Assembly (NCBI GenBank): GCA_905147135.1
Contig: LR990049.1
Span: 7,829,428-7,893,427 of the forward strand
Length of the DNA: 64,000 bases
Reading direction: 5' to 3'
DNA from: Blastobasis lacticolella
Lineage: Eukaryota > Arthropoda > Insecta > Lepidoptera > Blastobasidae
Shown: positions 35,280-46,799 of the stretch, one piece after another
How the letters are laid out: each line of letters starts with the position of its first letter
Position numbering within the stretch: position 1 is the first letter of the stretch
The notes under the pieces: generated by a model
The model's input: the letters and a program-made list of their open reading frames with translations, nothing else
What the model was told of the DNA's origin: nothing
Database searches by the model: none
Program-made: the position numbers and the translations under genes

Positions 35280-36165
35280 AAACCTACTTTCCGCAAAAAT
35301 GTGCTAAATTATTGTTATCTATACGTTGTTTATTATAAAGTTACATTTTTAAATTTTTGGTTTTTTTAGGCTTTTGCCTTGGGGTAAATTAATTATAGAT
35401 AACAGTAGTACCTATCAATATAGGTACCTAATATATGATTGGATTCTATGTTGAGTTGTCATCGTGTTTCCCAATTAATCAACTTGGTTGTGATAATAAG
35501 TTACGTAATAGAGCACAATACACCTTATTCCAACTATTGTACGCGCTACTGCGTGTTTAAGTGCTTGTGTAGCTTTTTACATATCCTGTCTTTACTGGCG
35601 AGGACTTATAATTGGCTTACTGTTTTATACAAGAACTTTATACATTGTAATGTACAGCTGTTGGTACTCCTACAAATAAATAAATTGACCACGAGTATTG
35701 ATATTAAGTATACAAATCCATTGATTCTAATAAAAATTCTCCCATTGAATCTATCGGAAAGCACTTAAAATTTATGGCCAAAATATTCTAGTAATATTAT
35801 TTTTAGTCCAGACTTCTGAAGCGGGCACGCCCGAGGATGAATACTGATAAGGTCAATCACATAACTGGGGCAATAAAAAGGTTATCCCTTCGAAAATGTG
35901 TCGCTGGCAACCCAAGGGCTTACCCTAACTGATTACAAGCAGGCCGTGACGATCCGATAGACTTTGCATCGAATGTCAGAAACAGGCACAGTCTATTGGT
36001 GCAAAAAAATTACAAACAGTTGTGATGCCTCGAAAGCTGTACCTATGTGAACACTTCTTTTGAACGCATTAGTAATTGAGAATCGTAACTAATTTCAAAA
36101 GTAGAATTTTTCTTCTTCGTTGGAAACAGGTTTCGGAAAAAGAATTTTTCTTAATTTTGGTATTG
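35280..36165. other. no gene recognised
   Basis: The DNA is AT-rich to 35,800, then moderately GC-rich to about 36,050. A 109-codon plus frame at 35,439-35,768 has an AT-driven composition and no known pattern. Confidence 0.4.
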
Positions 36166-36169
36166 TCAT

Positions 36170-36335
36170 AGTGGTTATCGTGGCGTTAATGTCTCGGTTG
36201 TGGTCGCGTGCGAGGGCTTGGGATCCGCCATGACCATGATCCAACAATTGAATGATCTGGAAATTACAGTGGAACGACTGCCATTTGACTTCCGTGGCCC
36301 TTTTCAGGGAAACCTGACCAGATTAGATAATTCAT
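36170..36335 (-). mobile_element. SINE family C, body fragment
   Basis: It reads CGTGGCGTTAATGTCTCGG, GACCATGATCCAAC, GAACGACTGCCATTTGAC and GGAAACCTGACCAGATTAG. It has the same order as the other C copies but lacks the tRNA head. Confidence 0.7.
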
Positions 36336-36530
36336 CACGACTAGTAACTATGCGTCTGAAAAGTAAATAACACAGATACGCCGCCCGATTACAATGGGGG
36401 TTTAAGGTTGATATCCCAATCAGATACATAACCAAATTTTAAAATTGATATTGTGTATGTAAATCATTTTAATTTTCACGAAATCCATAATAAGTTATAA
36501 GTACTATACCTAAACTAACTTGTAATAAAT

Positions 36531-36680
36531 TTTATCTACACTCATAGCGTAATGTTCCAATTTCATATTCGAAAACAGTTGTTTAAGGAAAAACTTTTTT
36601 CACGCCACTCTATAAAATTTTAAAAAATTACTTTTCGATACAGCATTCCCCATACTAATTTCATTACAGCTGTAACGTAA
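36531..36680 (+). mobile_element. Z element, left part, interrupted
   Basis: It starts with the Z terminal repeat TTTATCTACACTCATA and follows complete Z copies up to CATTACAGCTGTAACGTAA. There a whole Z+F unit (36,682-37,368) is inserted. The remaining right part of this same copy continues at 37,366-37,738. Confidence 0.75.
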
Positions 36681-36681
36681 T

Positions 36682-37368
36682 AGTAGTTTATGCAACTGTC
36701 ATATAAAAGGGGGTATTAAAACATGAGTGTCTGTTTATCATACGAGGCGTAGCCGAGTATGATAATAGTTTGACACGAGTGTTTTAATACCTAATTATAT
36801 GCAGTTGCATACACTACTTTATCTACACTCGTATTTTTATGTTAAAATATCATACCTATAATTTTCTCAACTTTGCTGGAAGTAAGCTGCGAGTCAGTTC
36901 TGTTGTATCTACGCGTTGAGGATATCAAGCAATTCACTTTACTACTTTCACATTTATCTATTTATTTGCTTAAAATATGAAAAAGCATTCACAAACACAA
37001 ATTACAACAATAACAAAAAATATTTTGTATAGCGGGAAAATAATTACACAGAATATAAACAGGAAAATTTAAATTTAGAATTTGAATTTTAAATTTGTTA
37101 AGGACATCTAAGGTATTCAGCCTACATTTGGCCGTATACATTTTAGGTATTCAGCCGTGTCCGGGCGCCCGACAAGAATTAAAAAATATAAGTGTTGCAT
37201 AATGATTAAAAAGTTATTTTACGTTACAGCTGTCATGAAAATAGTATGGGAAATGCTGTATCATAAAGTAATTTTTTAAAATTTTATAGACTGGCGTGAA
37301 AAAAGTGTATACTTAAACGACTGTTTTTGAATATGTAATTGGAACATTACGATATGAGTGTAGATAAA
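36682..37368 (-). mobile_element. complete Z+F composite unit, minus orientation
   Basis: F is a fold-back of about 136 bp (36,682-36,817). Its ends AGTAGTTTATGCAACTG and CAGTTGCATACACTACT pair, and its centre is a near-palindrome TATCATACGAGG...GAGTATGATA. Z (36,818-37,368, 551 bp) has terminal inverted repeats TTTATCTACACTC.TA and TATGAGTGTAGATAAA. The unit is the reverse complement of the one at 38,623-39,285. It sits inside another Z copy. There is no coding frame, so it must be non-autonomous. Confidence 0.8.
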
Positions 37369-37793
37369 ATAACTTTTTAATCATTATGCAACTTTTACTT
37401 TTTAAATTTTTGTCGGGCGCCGGGACACGGCGAAATGTAGGCTGAATACCTAAATGTCTTTGACAAATTCAAAATTCAAATATTCCTGTTTATATCTGTG
37501 TGTAATTATTTTCCCGCTAAACGGAATATTTTTTCTAATTGTTGTAATTTGTGTTTGTGAATTGTTTTTCTTGTTTAAAGCAAATAAATAGATATATGTG
37601 AAAGTAGTGAAGTGAATTTCCCGCCGCTTGATATCCTCGACGCGTAGATACAACATAACTGACTCGTAACTTACTTCCAGACAAGTTGAGAAAATTATAG
37701 GTACGAAATTTTAACATGAAAATATGAGTGTAGATAAAGTAGTGTATGCAACTGCATATAATTAGGCATTAATGTAACAGTTGCATAAACTAC
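37366..37793 (+). mobile_element. Z element right part plus deleted F
   Basis: It continues the interrupted Z copy: GTCGGGCGCCGGGACACGG, GGCTGAATACCTAAATG, TTATAGGTACGA and the terminal TATGAGTGTAGATAAA (37,723-37,738). An F remnant of about 55 bp follows, with both arms but no central palindrome (GTATGCAACTGCATATAATT then AACAGTTGCATAAACTACT). Confidence 0.75.
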
Positions 37794-37799
37794 TAATAA

Positions 37800-38500
37800 G
37801 TACTATAACTACCTAAATACCTGCTTCACATATAAAAGACCAAGCCATAAAGGCAACTTCAGCGACTTAATCACTTGTTCGTTCATTTCCACAGACTTCG
37901 CTAGTTACCTAACAGGTTAAATATTGCAAAAGGCAGAGGATCGGCAAACTTTTCCTATAAACTGTTGGGAACTACCAGCGAATAGGTCGAAAATAGTTAC
38001 GTATTCTTTACTTTGGTCTGGGAGTTAGTGATAGAAAAGTCTATTAATAGTAAATGAGATTTTCCATAATAGGCACCTAGTAAAATTGGAAAGGCAACTT
38101 TCTCAGAAGTGTAGATTGGTATCTAAATAAATAAGTTCATCGGTACCTTTTATTAACCAATCGAAAAGGTACGTCGCGTGTGATTCCCGTTTTATATTAT
38201 AATATTTGTAATTTTTATAAAGGTATGATTTCCATTATAAATTTAAGGGTACCTAAACTTTCATCGAGCTCTTTCCAGGGTTTCGCGATTTTAATATGTT
38301 TCTGTAACTGGCCGTTAGTAAATGTATCCAATTATGGAAATGGTTCACTTCTGTGGTCCACTGGTCGTCCCGCCTGAAGCCGGGCGACCTCGCGCAAAGC
38401 AATACAAGTCAAAAATAATGAAATCATAAAAATAAATCACTAAACATTGGCGTGTTTATTTTACTTCACTGCTTTATTTTATATATTATCATTATTTACT
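37800..38500. other. no gene recognised
   Basis: Unique AT-rich DNA apart from the 22-bp Penelope-like terminal block at 38,160-38,181. Confidence 0.4.
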
Positions 38501-38504
38501 TTAT

Positions 38505-38622
38505 ACCATTAAGGTGCAAATAAGCTTACGGCCTGCCTAATGGGAAGTAGTCACCGCAGCCTGTGGACGTTTGCAATACCAGGGGTATCTATCACCCACG
38601 CGCTGCCGACCCCGTAAAAACC
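38505..38622 (+). mobile_element. CR1/Jockey-like LINE 3'-UTR fragment
   Basis: ACGGCCTGCCTAATGGGAAG, TAGTCACCGCAGCCTGTGG and CACGCGCTGCCGACCC are the standard words of a lepidopteran LINE 3' UTR. It abuts the Z+F unit on the right. Confidence 0.55.
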
Positions 38623-39285
38623 TTTATCTACACTCATAGCATAATGTTCCAATTACATATTCGAAAACAGTCGTTTAAGGGTACACTTATTTCATGCTAG
38701 ACTATAAAATTTAAAAAAATTTATTTTCGATACAGCATTTCCCATACTATTTTCATTACAGCTGTATCGTAAAATAACTTTTTAATCATTATGCAACACT
38801 TTTATTTTTTAATTTTTTGTCGGGCACCGGGACACGGCGTAATGTAGGCTGAATACTAATATGTCTTAAAAAAATGCAAATTCCAAATTTAAATTTTCCT
38901 GTTTATATTCTGTGTAATTTTTTTCCCGCTTACCAAAATATTTTTGTAATTGTTGTAATTTGTGTTTGTGAATGTTCTTCCTTATTTTAAACAAATAAAT
39001 AGATAAATGTGAAAATAGTTAAGTGAATTGCCCGCCGCTTGATATCCTTGACGCGTAGATACAACAGAACTGACTCGCAGCTTACTTCCAGCTAAGTTAA
39101 GAAAATTATAGGTACGATATTTTAACATAAAAATATGAGTGTAGATAAAGTAGTGTATGCAACTGCATATAATTAGGTATTAAAACACTCGTGTCAAACT
39201 ATTATCATACTCGGCTACGCCTCGTATGATAAACAGATACTCATGTTTTAATACCCCCTTTTATATGACAGTTGCATAAACTACT
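38623..39285 (+). mobile_element. complete Z+F composite unit, plus orientation
   Basis: Z is 38,623-39,149 (527 bp) with perfect 16-bp terminal inverted repeats, TTTATCTACACTCATA at 38,623-38,638 and TATGAGTGTAGATAAA at 39,134-39,149. It is joined without spacer to F (39,148-39,285), the fold-back with paired ends and central TATCATACTCGGCTACGCC hairpin. Shared Z interior blocks with the other copies are CATACTATTTTCATTACAG, CCGGGACACGGCG and GCCGCTTGATATCC. There are no coding frames and no clear target duplication. Confidence 0.85.
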
Positions 39286-39699
39286 ATTTCACCTCTGAAG
39301 AACTGCCCACTGCGATCTTTTGTAGTGTGCTCTAACCGTCGCCTTACGTGTCGGTGGATACCACCTATAGTTCGATAAGTCCTGTGCCGAGGCCTCCAGC
39401 CTAAAGGCAGCTGACCGGCCCTGGGCAGCACGAGATGCGTAGAAGAAGAATTTACAGCGTTACAATGCTGTCTCCAGATCGAGTAAAAAGGAAACGCAAA
39501 TGATGGTGAGAGACGGGGGTCTGGGACTCGTGCAATTTGGTCTCTCGCCAAAGCCGTCGAAGGTAATTTCTATCGCCCCTCCTCACCAACCTTTCGCAAA
39601 CCAGATGCCTCGCTGGCACACTCAACAAACGCGAAAGCCGATCTACTTTGCTCTCTATTTGGGGCGATATTATCTCAGACACTCTGCCTATAAATGCAG

Positions 39700-40063
39700 G
39701 GCTGAGTTCCTCAAGGCTCTGTGCTGTCGCCCACGTTGTTAATTGTTGACGATCCCCTACTTACAGGCGATTTGGATCCCTTAAGCCTCCGCAGAGACGT
39801 TGGCTCTCTGTTTGCTCTGTACCGTCTGCACAGCAGGGAATGTTCCGAAGAATGGTTTAACTTGGTGTCACCGTCACTTTACCGCCACCATTCTCTCCGT
39901 CGTTGAATTATCAGATGCCTGGCATACAAGGGACCGCTAAAGTAACATACGGGCACTGCGAGCCTTTTTACCGCACCAAGATCTGGAATGAGCCCCTTCC
40001 CGATATATTTCCTTTGCACTACTACGTGGGGTACTTCAAAAGGCATTTCTACAGGTACTAACC
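39700..40063 (+). pseudogene. Jockey/CR1-like LINE, C-terminal remnant
   Basis: One frame gives LLIVDDPLLTGDLDPLSLRR, DVGSLFALYRLHSRECSEEW. After a frameshift another gives RTKIWNEPLPDIFP and GYFKRHFYRY before a stop. These are the end motifs of reverse transcriptases of this group in Lepidoptera ('RR.VGSL..FYR..HGECSEELF', 'LWN.LP..VFP'). The GC-rich flank from about 39,300 may be more of the same element. Start, endonuclease and catalytic parts are missing. Confidence 0.75.
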
Positions 40064-40239
40064 TCAAAGGCCGGCACTGCATCCACTACCCTCCAGTTGC
40101 AGATGTACTGGTAGACGGTTGCTACTTTCTATTAGGCAAAAAGGTAGGTATCGTGTGTCTCCCTTGCACCTATCGGCTCCCAACGGTCTTCACAGAGTCA
40201 TCCATCAATCCCTTTTTTTCAATTTCACAAATCTAACAA

Positions 40240-40680
40240 AAATTTGCGAACAGACAAAGACACATTCATCATAATGATCCTCTGCTGGAATGTGCCTCAT
40301 TTAAAATAAGAAAAGATTTCCCATTGCTAGTCAAATGTATTTAAAATCGTTAAAAAAACAAATAACGTTGCCCATTTCAAATGTTTCAAAGAATCTAATC
40401 TCAATCCCAGATACTGCACCGTTTTAATGAAGCCCAATTAATTACTTTACGTTCGAGGATCCGTTTGGAATCGAGTCAGAAGTGGATAGTAATAACTGGC
40501 TGAGGACACTAGAAGCAAACTCGTTAAAATCTAGTGCTCTCCTCGCGAGCGAGCGGCAGAAAGTAAACGAATCAAATCAATTTTGAGGAAAAGGCCTTGA
40601 ATTCAATGTAAGAGAGCAGTCCACAAAATATGGATTTATTTTTACACGCCATCGGATTTAACTAAATTTGTTTCATTACT
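40240..40680. other. no gene recognised
   Basis: AT-rich unique DNA with a small GC-richer patch at about 40,500-40,560. Confidence 0.4.
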
Positions 40681-40684
40681 CTGT

Positions 40685-40825
40685 GTGTTCTATGTATAAT
40701 AAGTATGTATTTTAAAGTATATAAGTAGTTTATCAGTTATCTCGCACCCATAACACAAGCTTTGCTTACTTTGGGGCTAGATGGCGTATTGTGAATTTGT
40801 CCACGATTAGTTATTTATTGTTACT
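40685..40825 (+). mobile_element. SINE family A, 3' half
   Basis: It begins inside the body (GTGTTCTATGTATAATAAG) and runs through CACCCATAACACAAGC and TTTGGGGCTAGATGGCG to TGTCCACGATTAG. The tRNA head is absent. Confidence 0.7.
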
Positions 40826-40884
40826 ATATTAATTATTTTCTTCCTTTTTTTACTTCCGTGGATTCTAACATTTACCAGACTCTT

Positions 40885-40945
40885 AAGCGAAAGGTAGCGG
40901 GTTCAAACCCCAATGTTGCCAAGTACCAATGACTTTTTTTGACGT
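40885..40945 (+). mobile_element. SINE family C, head fragment
   Basis: TTAAGCGAAAGGTAGCGGG, TTCAAACCCC and AAGTACCAATGACTTTTTTTG match the plus-sense head of SINE C (compare the minus copy at 42,720-42,815). This is a worn B-box region, not a tRNA gene. Confidence 0.5.
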
Positions 40946-40949
40946 GTAT

Positions 40950-41970
40950 TCGATTAACGCCTTGCTCGGCGTCCCAACGGGCATTTCAGAAAAACTGTCA
41001 CACGAGAGATGTGTACCTACTTTTGAAAGCTTCATATTCCTAAAGTTTAAAACATAGAAAAATGTTATTTATATCGTTGTACGAGTACATATCCATCCTG
41101 CGATAAACAAAAATATATATTTGACATTCCCCCCTTTTTCCACGACGTCATAGACCGCGGAAGTGAGCACTGAAAATGAAATGTCGTACGTGTGCTGTTC
41201 AGTACAACTCTCGCTAACATCAAATCTTTTGTTGGGATGAACGAAAAATTAACGAAGATTAAAATCTGAAGATCAAATTAAAAAAAAAATTATTATTATT
41301 TATTTATTATAAACATACCTCGCAGATATGGCGTGACCGAAACTTAGAAAGCAAAAAACATAGTAAAAATTAAGATTAAAATCATTTCCAGATGTCGTGA
41401 GACAGCTTCTTTATCGTTCAAGTAAGAACATAGCCCAAAATGACGAGCGGCGAATCTGAAAGTCGACTATTAATTTCTACTTCGCATCCATCAACATCAT
41501 TCGGCAAAAATACTGACTAAGACTGAATGTGTAACCTTAATCCAACCGGCTTTTTTTTTATTTAATCTTAGTAACAACATACTTACATTTGTACATTTCA
41601 ATAAATAGCAACAGTTTTCCTTGCTCCCATTCGCTTTACTTAACGTTTTGAAATCACTAACGTATAATATGTACTGTCCCTAGCACCGAAGTTGTTAAAA
41701 GTCAAAATATGCTCGAATTTCCTCCCAGCTTTATCATAAAGTTTATGGACCAATGTCAATTTCCGATAAAATCAGTTAGCGGTGGAATCCATCGATCATA
41801 AACAATGTTACAATCCCGGCGGCGAGGGATCATCGGTTATTTTAACAATGTTCCCTAGCGAAATTTTTAATGCACGGTAATGCATTGACTTTTTGAAAGG
41901 GATGAAGGACATACTCAATCTATTCATTAATAATTTTAAGTCTATAACTATAGGTATTGTAGATGTCTAT
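40950..41970. other. no gene recognised
   Basis: The stretch at 41,715-41,900 is unique-looking with moderate GC and could be conserved non-coding DNA. There are no exons with family pattern. Confidence 0.35.
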
Positions 41971-41977
41971 ATAAATA

Positions 41978-42600
41978 TGATCATTATCGTCCTAGCGCTT
42001 ATCCCGAACTCTGCCAGTCTTCGGCATCCTCGCGTCGTAAGTTGTTGACTCTCGTATCTGACTCAGCGGTGTCAATCCATCGCTTCTTTGGCCGCCAACG
42101 GGGTCTCTTTCCTGACACCGGGAGATACAGGCACCTATTTCCCACGTATTCCTGGAGCTTACGCATCACCAACGCAAGCGAATGTACTCGTTAAGTACTT
42201 GATCGAGTCTCGTAACACCGCATATCCACCGGAGCATTTTCATTTCGTTGGCGTAATGCTCGCGGACGTGTTGACGGCCATGTTTCGCAGCCATAGCCCC
42301 TTGAGCTTGACAGGGATTCTAGGGTCACAAACGACAGCCGTTAGCTCCCGCCATTTGGCTTAAGCTACAGATGTAGCCGGACTCGTGCAGCACGGATCCA
42401 ATGTATCTGAATTTATCTTTTCTATTGACAGCTTTGTTTCCTATACGGATATCCATATGCAGCTAGCCATATATTCTGTTTTAGCGACGTTCAACTTCAA
42501 ACCTCCATTTTCTAGCACTTTCTTCAACATCTTTACCCTGTTCTCAAGATCCTGCCTAAGCTTGCTTACCAATAATTTCAGGGCCCACCAGATTGTCTTT
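41978..42600 (-). pseudogene. RTE-clade LINE, C-terminal reverse-transcriptase remnant
   Basis: The minus-strand pieces, in shifting frames, give ENGGLKLNVAKTEYM, YIGSVLHESG, NEMKMLRWICGVTRLDQVLN, EYIRGS-like and YLPVSGKRPRWRPKKR. This is the order seen after the palm domain and into the C-terminus of RTE-type elements. A 3' flank with a degenerate TCAT tail follows at 41,978-42,020. Stops and frameshifts make it inactive. The catalytic FADD and the endonuclease are absent. Confidence 0.8.
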
Positions 42601-42644
42601 CAAGGAACACTGGGAGGGAGGTTCCGACAATGAGTATTCCGATG

Positions 42645-42820
42645 TTATGTGTTGTTGTTGTTTGTTGTTGTTTTCCCTCACCGTAAGAGCATCAGTTAGC
42701 AATCAACTAACGTACTTAACTCAGAAAAGAGTCATTGGTACATGGCCGCAGTGAGATTCGAACCCGGTACTTCTCGCTTACCAAGTGGATGTTTAACCAC
42801 TCGGCTACCGATGCTCCAAG
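42645..42820 (-). mobile_element. SINE family C, tRNA-like head and start of body
   Basis: The minus strand begins GGAGCATCGGTAGCCGAGTG (an A-box-like region of a class II tRNA, Ser/Leu-like) and has a B-box-like GGGTTCGAATCTC. It then enters the SINE body (CCAATGACTCTTTTCTGAG, CTCTTACGGTGAGGG). The acceptor stem does not pair, so it is a SINE head rather than a tRNA gene. Confidence 0.75.
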
Positions 42821-42859
42821 GAAAATGCTAGGGACACTAGGGAAAGATAAACAGCCCTA

Positions 42860-42900
42860 AAAACTATTTGCTCGCGGTAGAAGTTGCGGGCAAAAGCTAG
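42860..42900 (+). mobile_element. Helitron 3' end fragment
   Basis: AGAAGTTGCGGGCAAAAGCTAG|T at the right edge is a Helitron CTAG|T terminus. Only about 40 bp are recognisable. Confidence 0.4.
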
Positions 42901-42904
42901 TAAT

Positions 42905-44385
42905 TAATAATATTACATCGATATTCGGTGCCTATCGAACAACATTCGATAGGCACCTACTTTATCGTCAAACATGACATTCATGATATTCATTGCAGAA
43001 TTTCCCAAGACTTGTTTCTATAACAGAGAAACAGGTAGATCAAAGAAAACACGTAGAGAGAGAGAGAACGAATCTTGTTGCAAAAAATATCGACCTAGTT
43101 GTCGATAAAAGGAATGTATGTATAAATATAACGAGAAACTTTTCCCGCCGTTTAAGTAAGTAGGTAGTGTACGTACAAATTTTTCAACTTATCAGGTCCA
43201 GTTGAAGAAACTTTCATACTTCCCCCTAGTAAATCTCTTGGGATTACGTAATTCAGTTTGCGTCCCTTAGGATTAGAGGGTCCAGAAAACAGAAGTTTGC
43301 TCAGTTTGGGAGGTCTAGTTTTATCTAAATATAGCGCAGCCATAACTTGTCGGATACAATACAAAAAGATTATTATTTAGTAATGGAAAAAGCGTTTGGA
43401 GAACGGTGTTGGTTTAGGCCGCATTATTACAAACCACGTATTTTCACAAAATCATTCTAACACTTCTTATATTAGAACCACGTTAATTCACACTTCCTTC
43501 TCGTAGGCGTTATATTGATGTTCCGAAACTAAACCCCGACTGATTTTAAAAACAGAAAAGTAAAACAAGCAGGTTGTTGTAAGTAAATAGGCAAGAGACA
43601 TTATAATAATCAAATACCATAGTTTATTCCTACATCCCACACAACTGTCTTTTTGATACTACTTACGCTGAAATACCGCTTGTTTGCTTTTGTTATTCAA
43701 TTGCAATTTCTTACCATAAATAAGCAAATCAACAAACAGCCGATTGGGGTGGATGATTCTCGTTTAAGTCACCCCTACTTTCCCCCAAGGTCAGCGTCTT
43801 TCCCTATTTTCCTCTGGTTGAGGATATCCCTCTAAGATAAAACATTTTGGCCTTAGTAGGGAAAGAAGTATAAGATGGAAATATTGGGCATAATGATAAC
43901 TACTTATATAGGTAGGAACTAACCCGAACCAGGGTACCGATTCTGGTGTGCAATGCAGTTGTTATTATGTTGCAATGTAACTGTGATGTTACTATAACTA
44001 CGTCGAGGTATCGAGTCAGTCCCAGCATCATCCTAGTTAAATTGCAGTTAAATCATTGTTCGACCTTTGACACGTTTTCGTTGACAGAATTGAAGGCAGT
44101 TTGACAACTAAGAAAGATGCTTCTTAGTAATTTATTTATTTATTGGTGTACCAACAGCCATATAAAACCATAATGCAATTTAAGTACCAGAAAATGAATT
44201 GTGAAAAAGTTCGAACTCTTGAAAGTTGCAACTCAACATCTGTCATTTGAATAACAATCACACGTTTGACATGCGATGCAATTGTAATGTTACTGCAACT
44301 GAGACGATTTCCGTACCAGAATCGAAGCCCAGGTGACTTAGCATTCGCGTCACTACATTCCTACTACAGACGCACGCCAAAATTT
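42905..44385. other. no gene recognised
   Basis: An 11-bp-scale inverted pair, TCGATATTCGGTGCCTATCGA with CGATAGGCACC, is near 42,920-42,958. A (GA)n-like run lies at about 43,056-43,068. The rest is unassigned. Confidence 0.35.
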
Positions 44386-44391
44386 TTGTTA

Positions 44392-44592
44392 TCACTACAT
44401 AGTATAAAACAAAGTCGCTTTCTCTGTCCCTATGTCCCTTTGTATGCTTAAATCTTTGAAACTACGCAACGGATTTTGATGCGGTTTTCAACAATACATA
44501 GAGCGATTCACGAGGAAGGTTTATAAGCAAGAAAAAAGGGTAAGTAGGGGTAAAGCAGGTGTCCGCGAACGAAGTCGCGCCGGGTCCACTAG
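44392..44592 (+). mobile_element. complete 201-bp non-autonomous Helitron
   Basis: It starts TCACTACATAGTATAAAAC directly after an A and ends GGGTCCACTAG directly before a T, the A|TC...CTRR|T signature of Helitrons. Internal words (CCCTATGTCCCTTTG, GCAACGGATTTTGATGCGG, CGAAGTCGCG) are those of a widespread arthropod family. No inverted ends or target duplication are expected or seen. Confidence 0.8.
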
Positions 44593-44599
44593 TAAACGA

Positions 44600-45265
44600 T
44601 AAGTAATTTTATTATTTTGTTTTCACAGTAGATATTTTGAAGGGGCTTGGTAATAATGCGCCCATTTACTACTAACCTCACAACACTACTTTAGTACCTA
44701 AATTTTTACAGTAGGTACATTAATTTGCATCGATAATTATCAGGACTTCGTGTCCCAACACTATAGTACACATCACCATGCCAGTCACGCGGCGACATGG
44801 CGAAGGTATCGCGGAATCGCCTCGGCTACGGACTTTTTGATTTACGACCTTATTTACGGCGATCGATGATACATCCTGTGTAAACAACAAGGTTATCTGC
44901 ATAGCAGATTTCTTGGTATTATGGTAGGAATTTCACGGTCACCATTATAAATTATCATTGTCATCAATAGCCCATTATAATCCACTGTTGGATTTGAACC
45001 TTTTCAGAGTTTTGCTATAATATCCGCAACGGAATAGAGATCGTAGTGTGGAAAACTGTACAGATAAATTCCGGTGTCAAAGGCCTTAAGATAAACTAGC
45101 GTATATATAAGTCATAATAATATATAAATCAATGGCCGCTGCGCATTTTCTGTTCGACAGCGGTCCTAGCCTGAACTGTTTAGAACTAACGGAAGCTTAG
45201 TGCGATATTCATCTTGGTCAGACAGAAATGACATACGCTACATGATCTGTGGTGGTGACAAACGG
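44600..45265. other. mostly unassigned, one LINE tail trace
   Basis: A LINE tail trace (ATTGTCATCAATAGCCCATT, then ATCCACTGTTGG) is at about 44,955-45,000. No exon is recognised. Confidence 0.35.
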
Positions 45266-45269
45266 TATA

Positions 45270-45425
45270 AATACAAATAAACGGTAAGCAATACTTATGG
45301 TAAGTGGTAACCGTCGCCGCACATCTACGCTTCATGCACTTCCTCTCGAGGATAAGATGAAATGCCTCATGCCCGTAATTGCGCTGGCTACGATTATATC
45401 CTTCAAACCAGAACACAACGTTGCA
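45270..45425 (+). mobile_element. LINE 3'-UTR fragment
   Basis: ATGGTAAGTGGTAACCGTCG, then GCCTCATGCCCGTAATTG, GCGCTGGCTACGATTATATC and CCTTCAAACCAGAACACAAC follow a very common lepidopteran LINE 3' UTR. Confidence 0.6.
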
Positions 45426-45429
45426 AAGG

Positions 45430-46640
45430 TTCTAGACGACAAAAATAGATAGTTGATGGTAGGTACGAATTAAATACGTGCGTTAAATTTTAAAGCCTTA
45501 TTATTACCTATTTGTAAATTCAGCTCAGCGAAAACCTAATAAACTATTAATCTTCTACCTTATCATGCTTAAAACACCTATTCATGAGAAAATATTTCGC
45601 AGAATTCAATTTACAAATGTGCGACTGAAAGGTAATAAATCATGGTGGAAACCGCTTTCATGAGCTTTTAGCGTAAGAAGGCTTAAAAATCAGAAATTCA
45701 CGAATGTACGCAGAGAAATCTTTTATCCATCATCTGATACATTATCCGTGGAAATATGTAAGCCGTGCATATGTGATATTGCTATATACATCGCTGGTTT
45801 AAAGGCAAAAAACAGCGTAAAGTTTAGATATTTCTGTTAAAGACAAATGGCCAAAGCTATCGCACAACGGCAGAAAAAGTATATAATACCTTAAATTAAT
45901 TACCAGCTAGTTTACTCATAAATATAAATTACTTTTTTGTTTGCTGCTCACGTCGGCATGACTGAGTTAGCCTAAATTAACATTAGAATTTGGTTTCATT
46001 AGAAATTCTATTAATAGCTCAACCCCACCAAAAGCAGGTTTTGGTAGTGTTATGGTTCGTATCTACGACTTTGTCGAATAACTCGACACAAACGTAGTTG
46101 ACGAAACACGACTTTGTCCTACAACTATTTTCGTAAAAACTACTGTCTGAAATCTGCTTTTATAACGCGCTCGGGATTAATACGCGCTGATACTTCGGTG
46201 TGTCGGAGAACGTTGCAATACGAATGCTCCACATTTATGGATTTTACCAAAGCCTTCACAGGCGAGTTGAGGAACCTAGTGTTGAGAATACCTACACAAC
46301 ACACAACAACAGCTTGCTTTGTGATCACCGGATGTTTTAACCCCAAACGAAAAAAGAGGGGTGCTATAGTATAGTATTATAGTTTAATGTGATTGTCTGC
46401 ATGTCTTTGTACCTTTGGTTGTGTCAGACTGTGGTATTATTTATTTACAAACGGTTAGGTAGTTTATTCGAGATGTTTCTTAACTTTGTTTCATTCAAGT
46501 CGGTTCAATAGTTTTAGAAATATTTGAGTATATGGTTGGTTGGCGGTTTTTCGAAGCTTTTCTGTAAGTTCCCTTAAAGCTGATCTGCAGTTGGTGCTAC
46601 ATTCTACTCTGCCGAATACTTATATACGTACAACTCGTAC
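45430..46640. other. no gene recognised
   Basis: AT-rich DNA. The overlapping plus and minus frames at 46,114-46,374 shadow each other and neither shows a family pattern. Confidence 0.4.
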
Positions 46641-46644
46641 ATTG

Positions 46645-46775
46645 AAGGGTATGTATTTAAAAGTACCTATATAAGTAGTTTATCAGTTATCTAGCACCCA
46701 TAACACAAGCTTTGCTTACTTTGGGGCTAGATTGCGCTGTGTGAATTTGTCCACGATTATTTATTTATTTATATT
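46645..46775 (+). mobile_element. SINE family A, 3' half
   Basis: It runs from GTATGTATTTAAAAGTACC to TGTCCACGATTATTTATTT with TTTGGGGCTAGATTGCG inside. The head is absent. Confidence 0.7.
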
Positions 46776-46799
46776 TTAAAACTTTTATTGGAGATTACT

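Noticed and set aside
35439..35768. 109-codon plus-strand frame with hydrophobic stretches
   Set aside because: Hydrophobic residues follow from the AT-rich composition (TTA, ATA, TTT codons). No homology pattern or gene context was found.
41978..42640. Plus-strand open frames of 91 and 82 codons
   Set aside because: They are the antisense of the RTE-type LINE remnant, whose protein motifs read on the minus strand.
43920..44340. Apparent inverted pair with ACCGATTCTGG and CCAGAATCG words
   Set aside because: Matches are short and broken, and no consistent arms could be drawn by eye.
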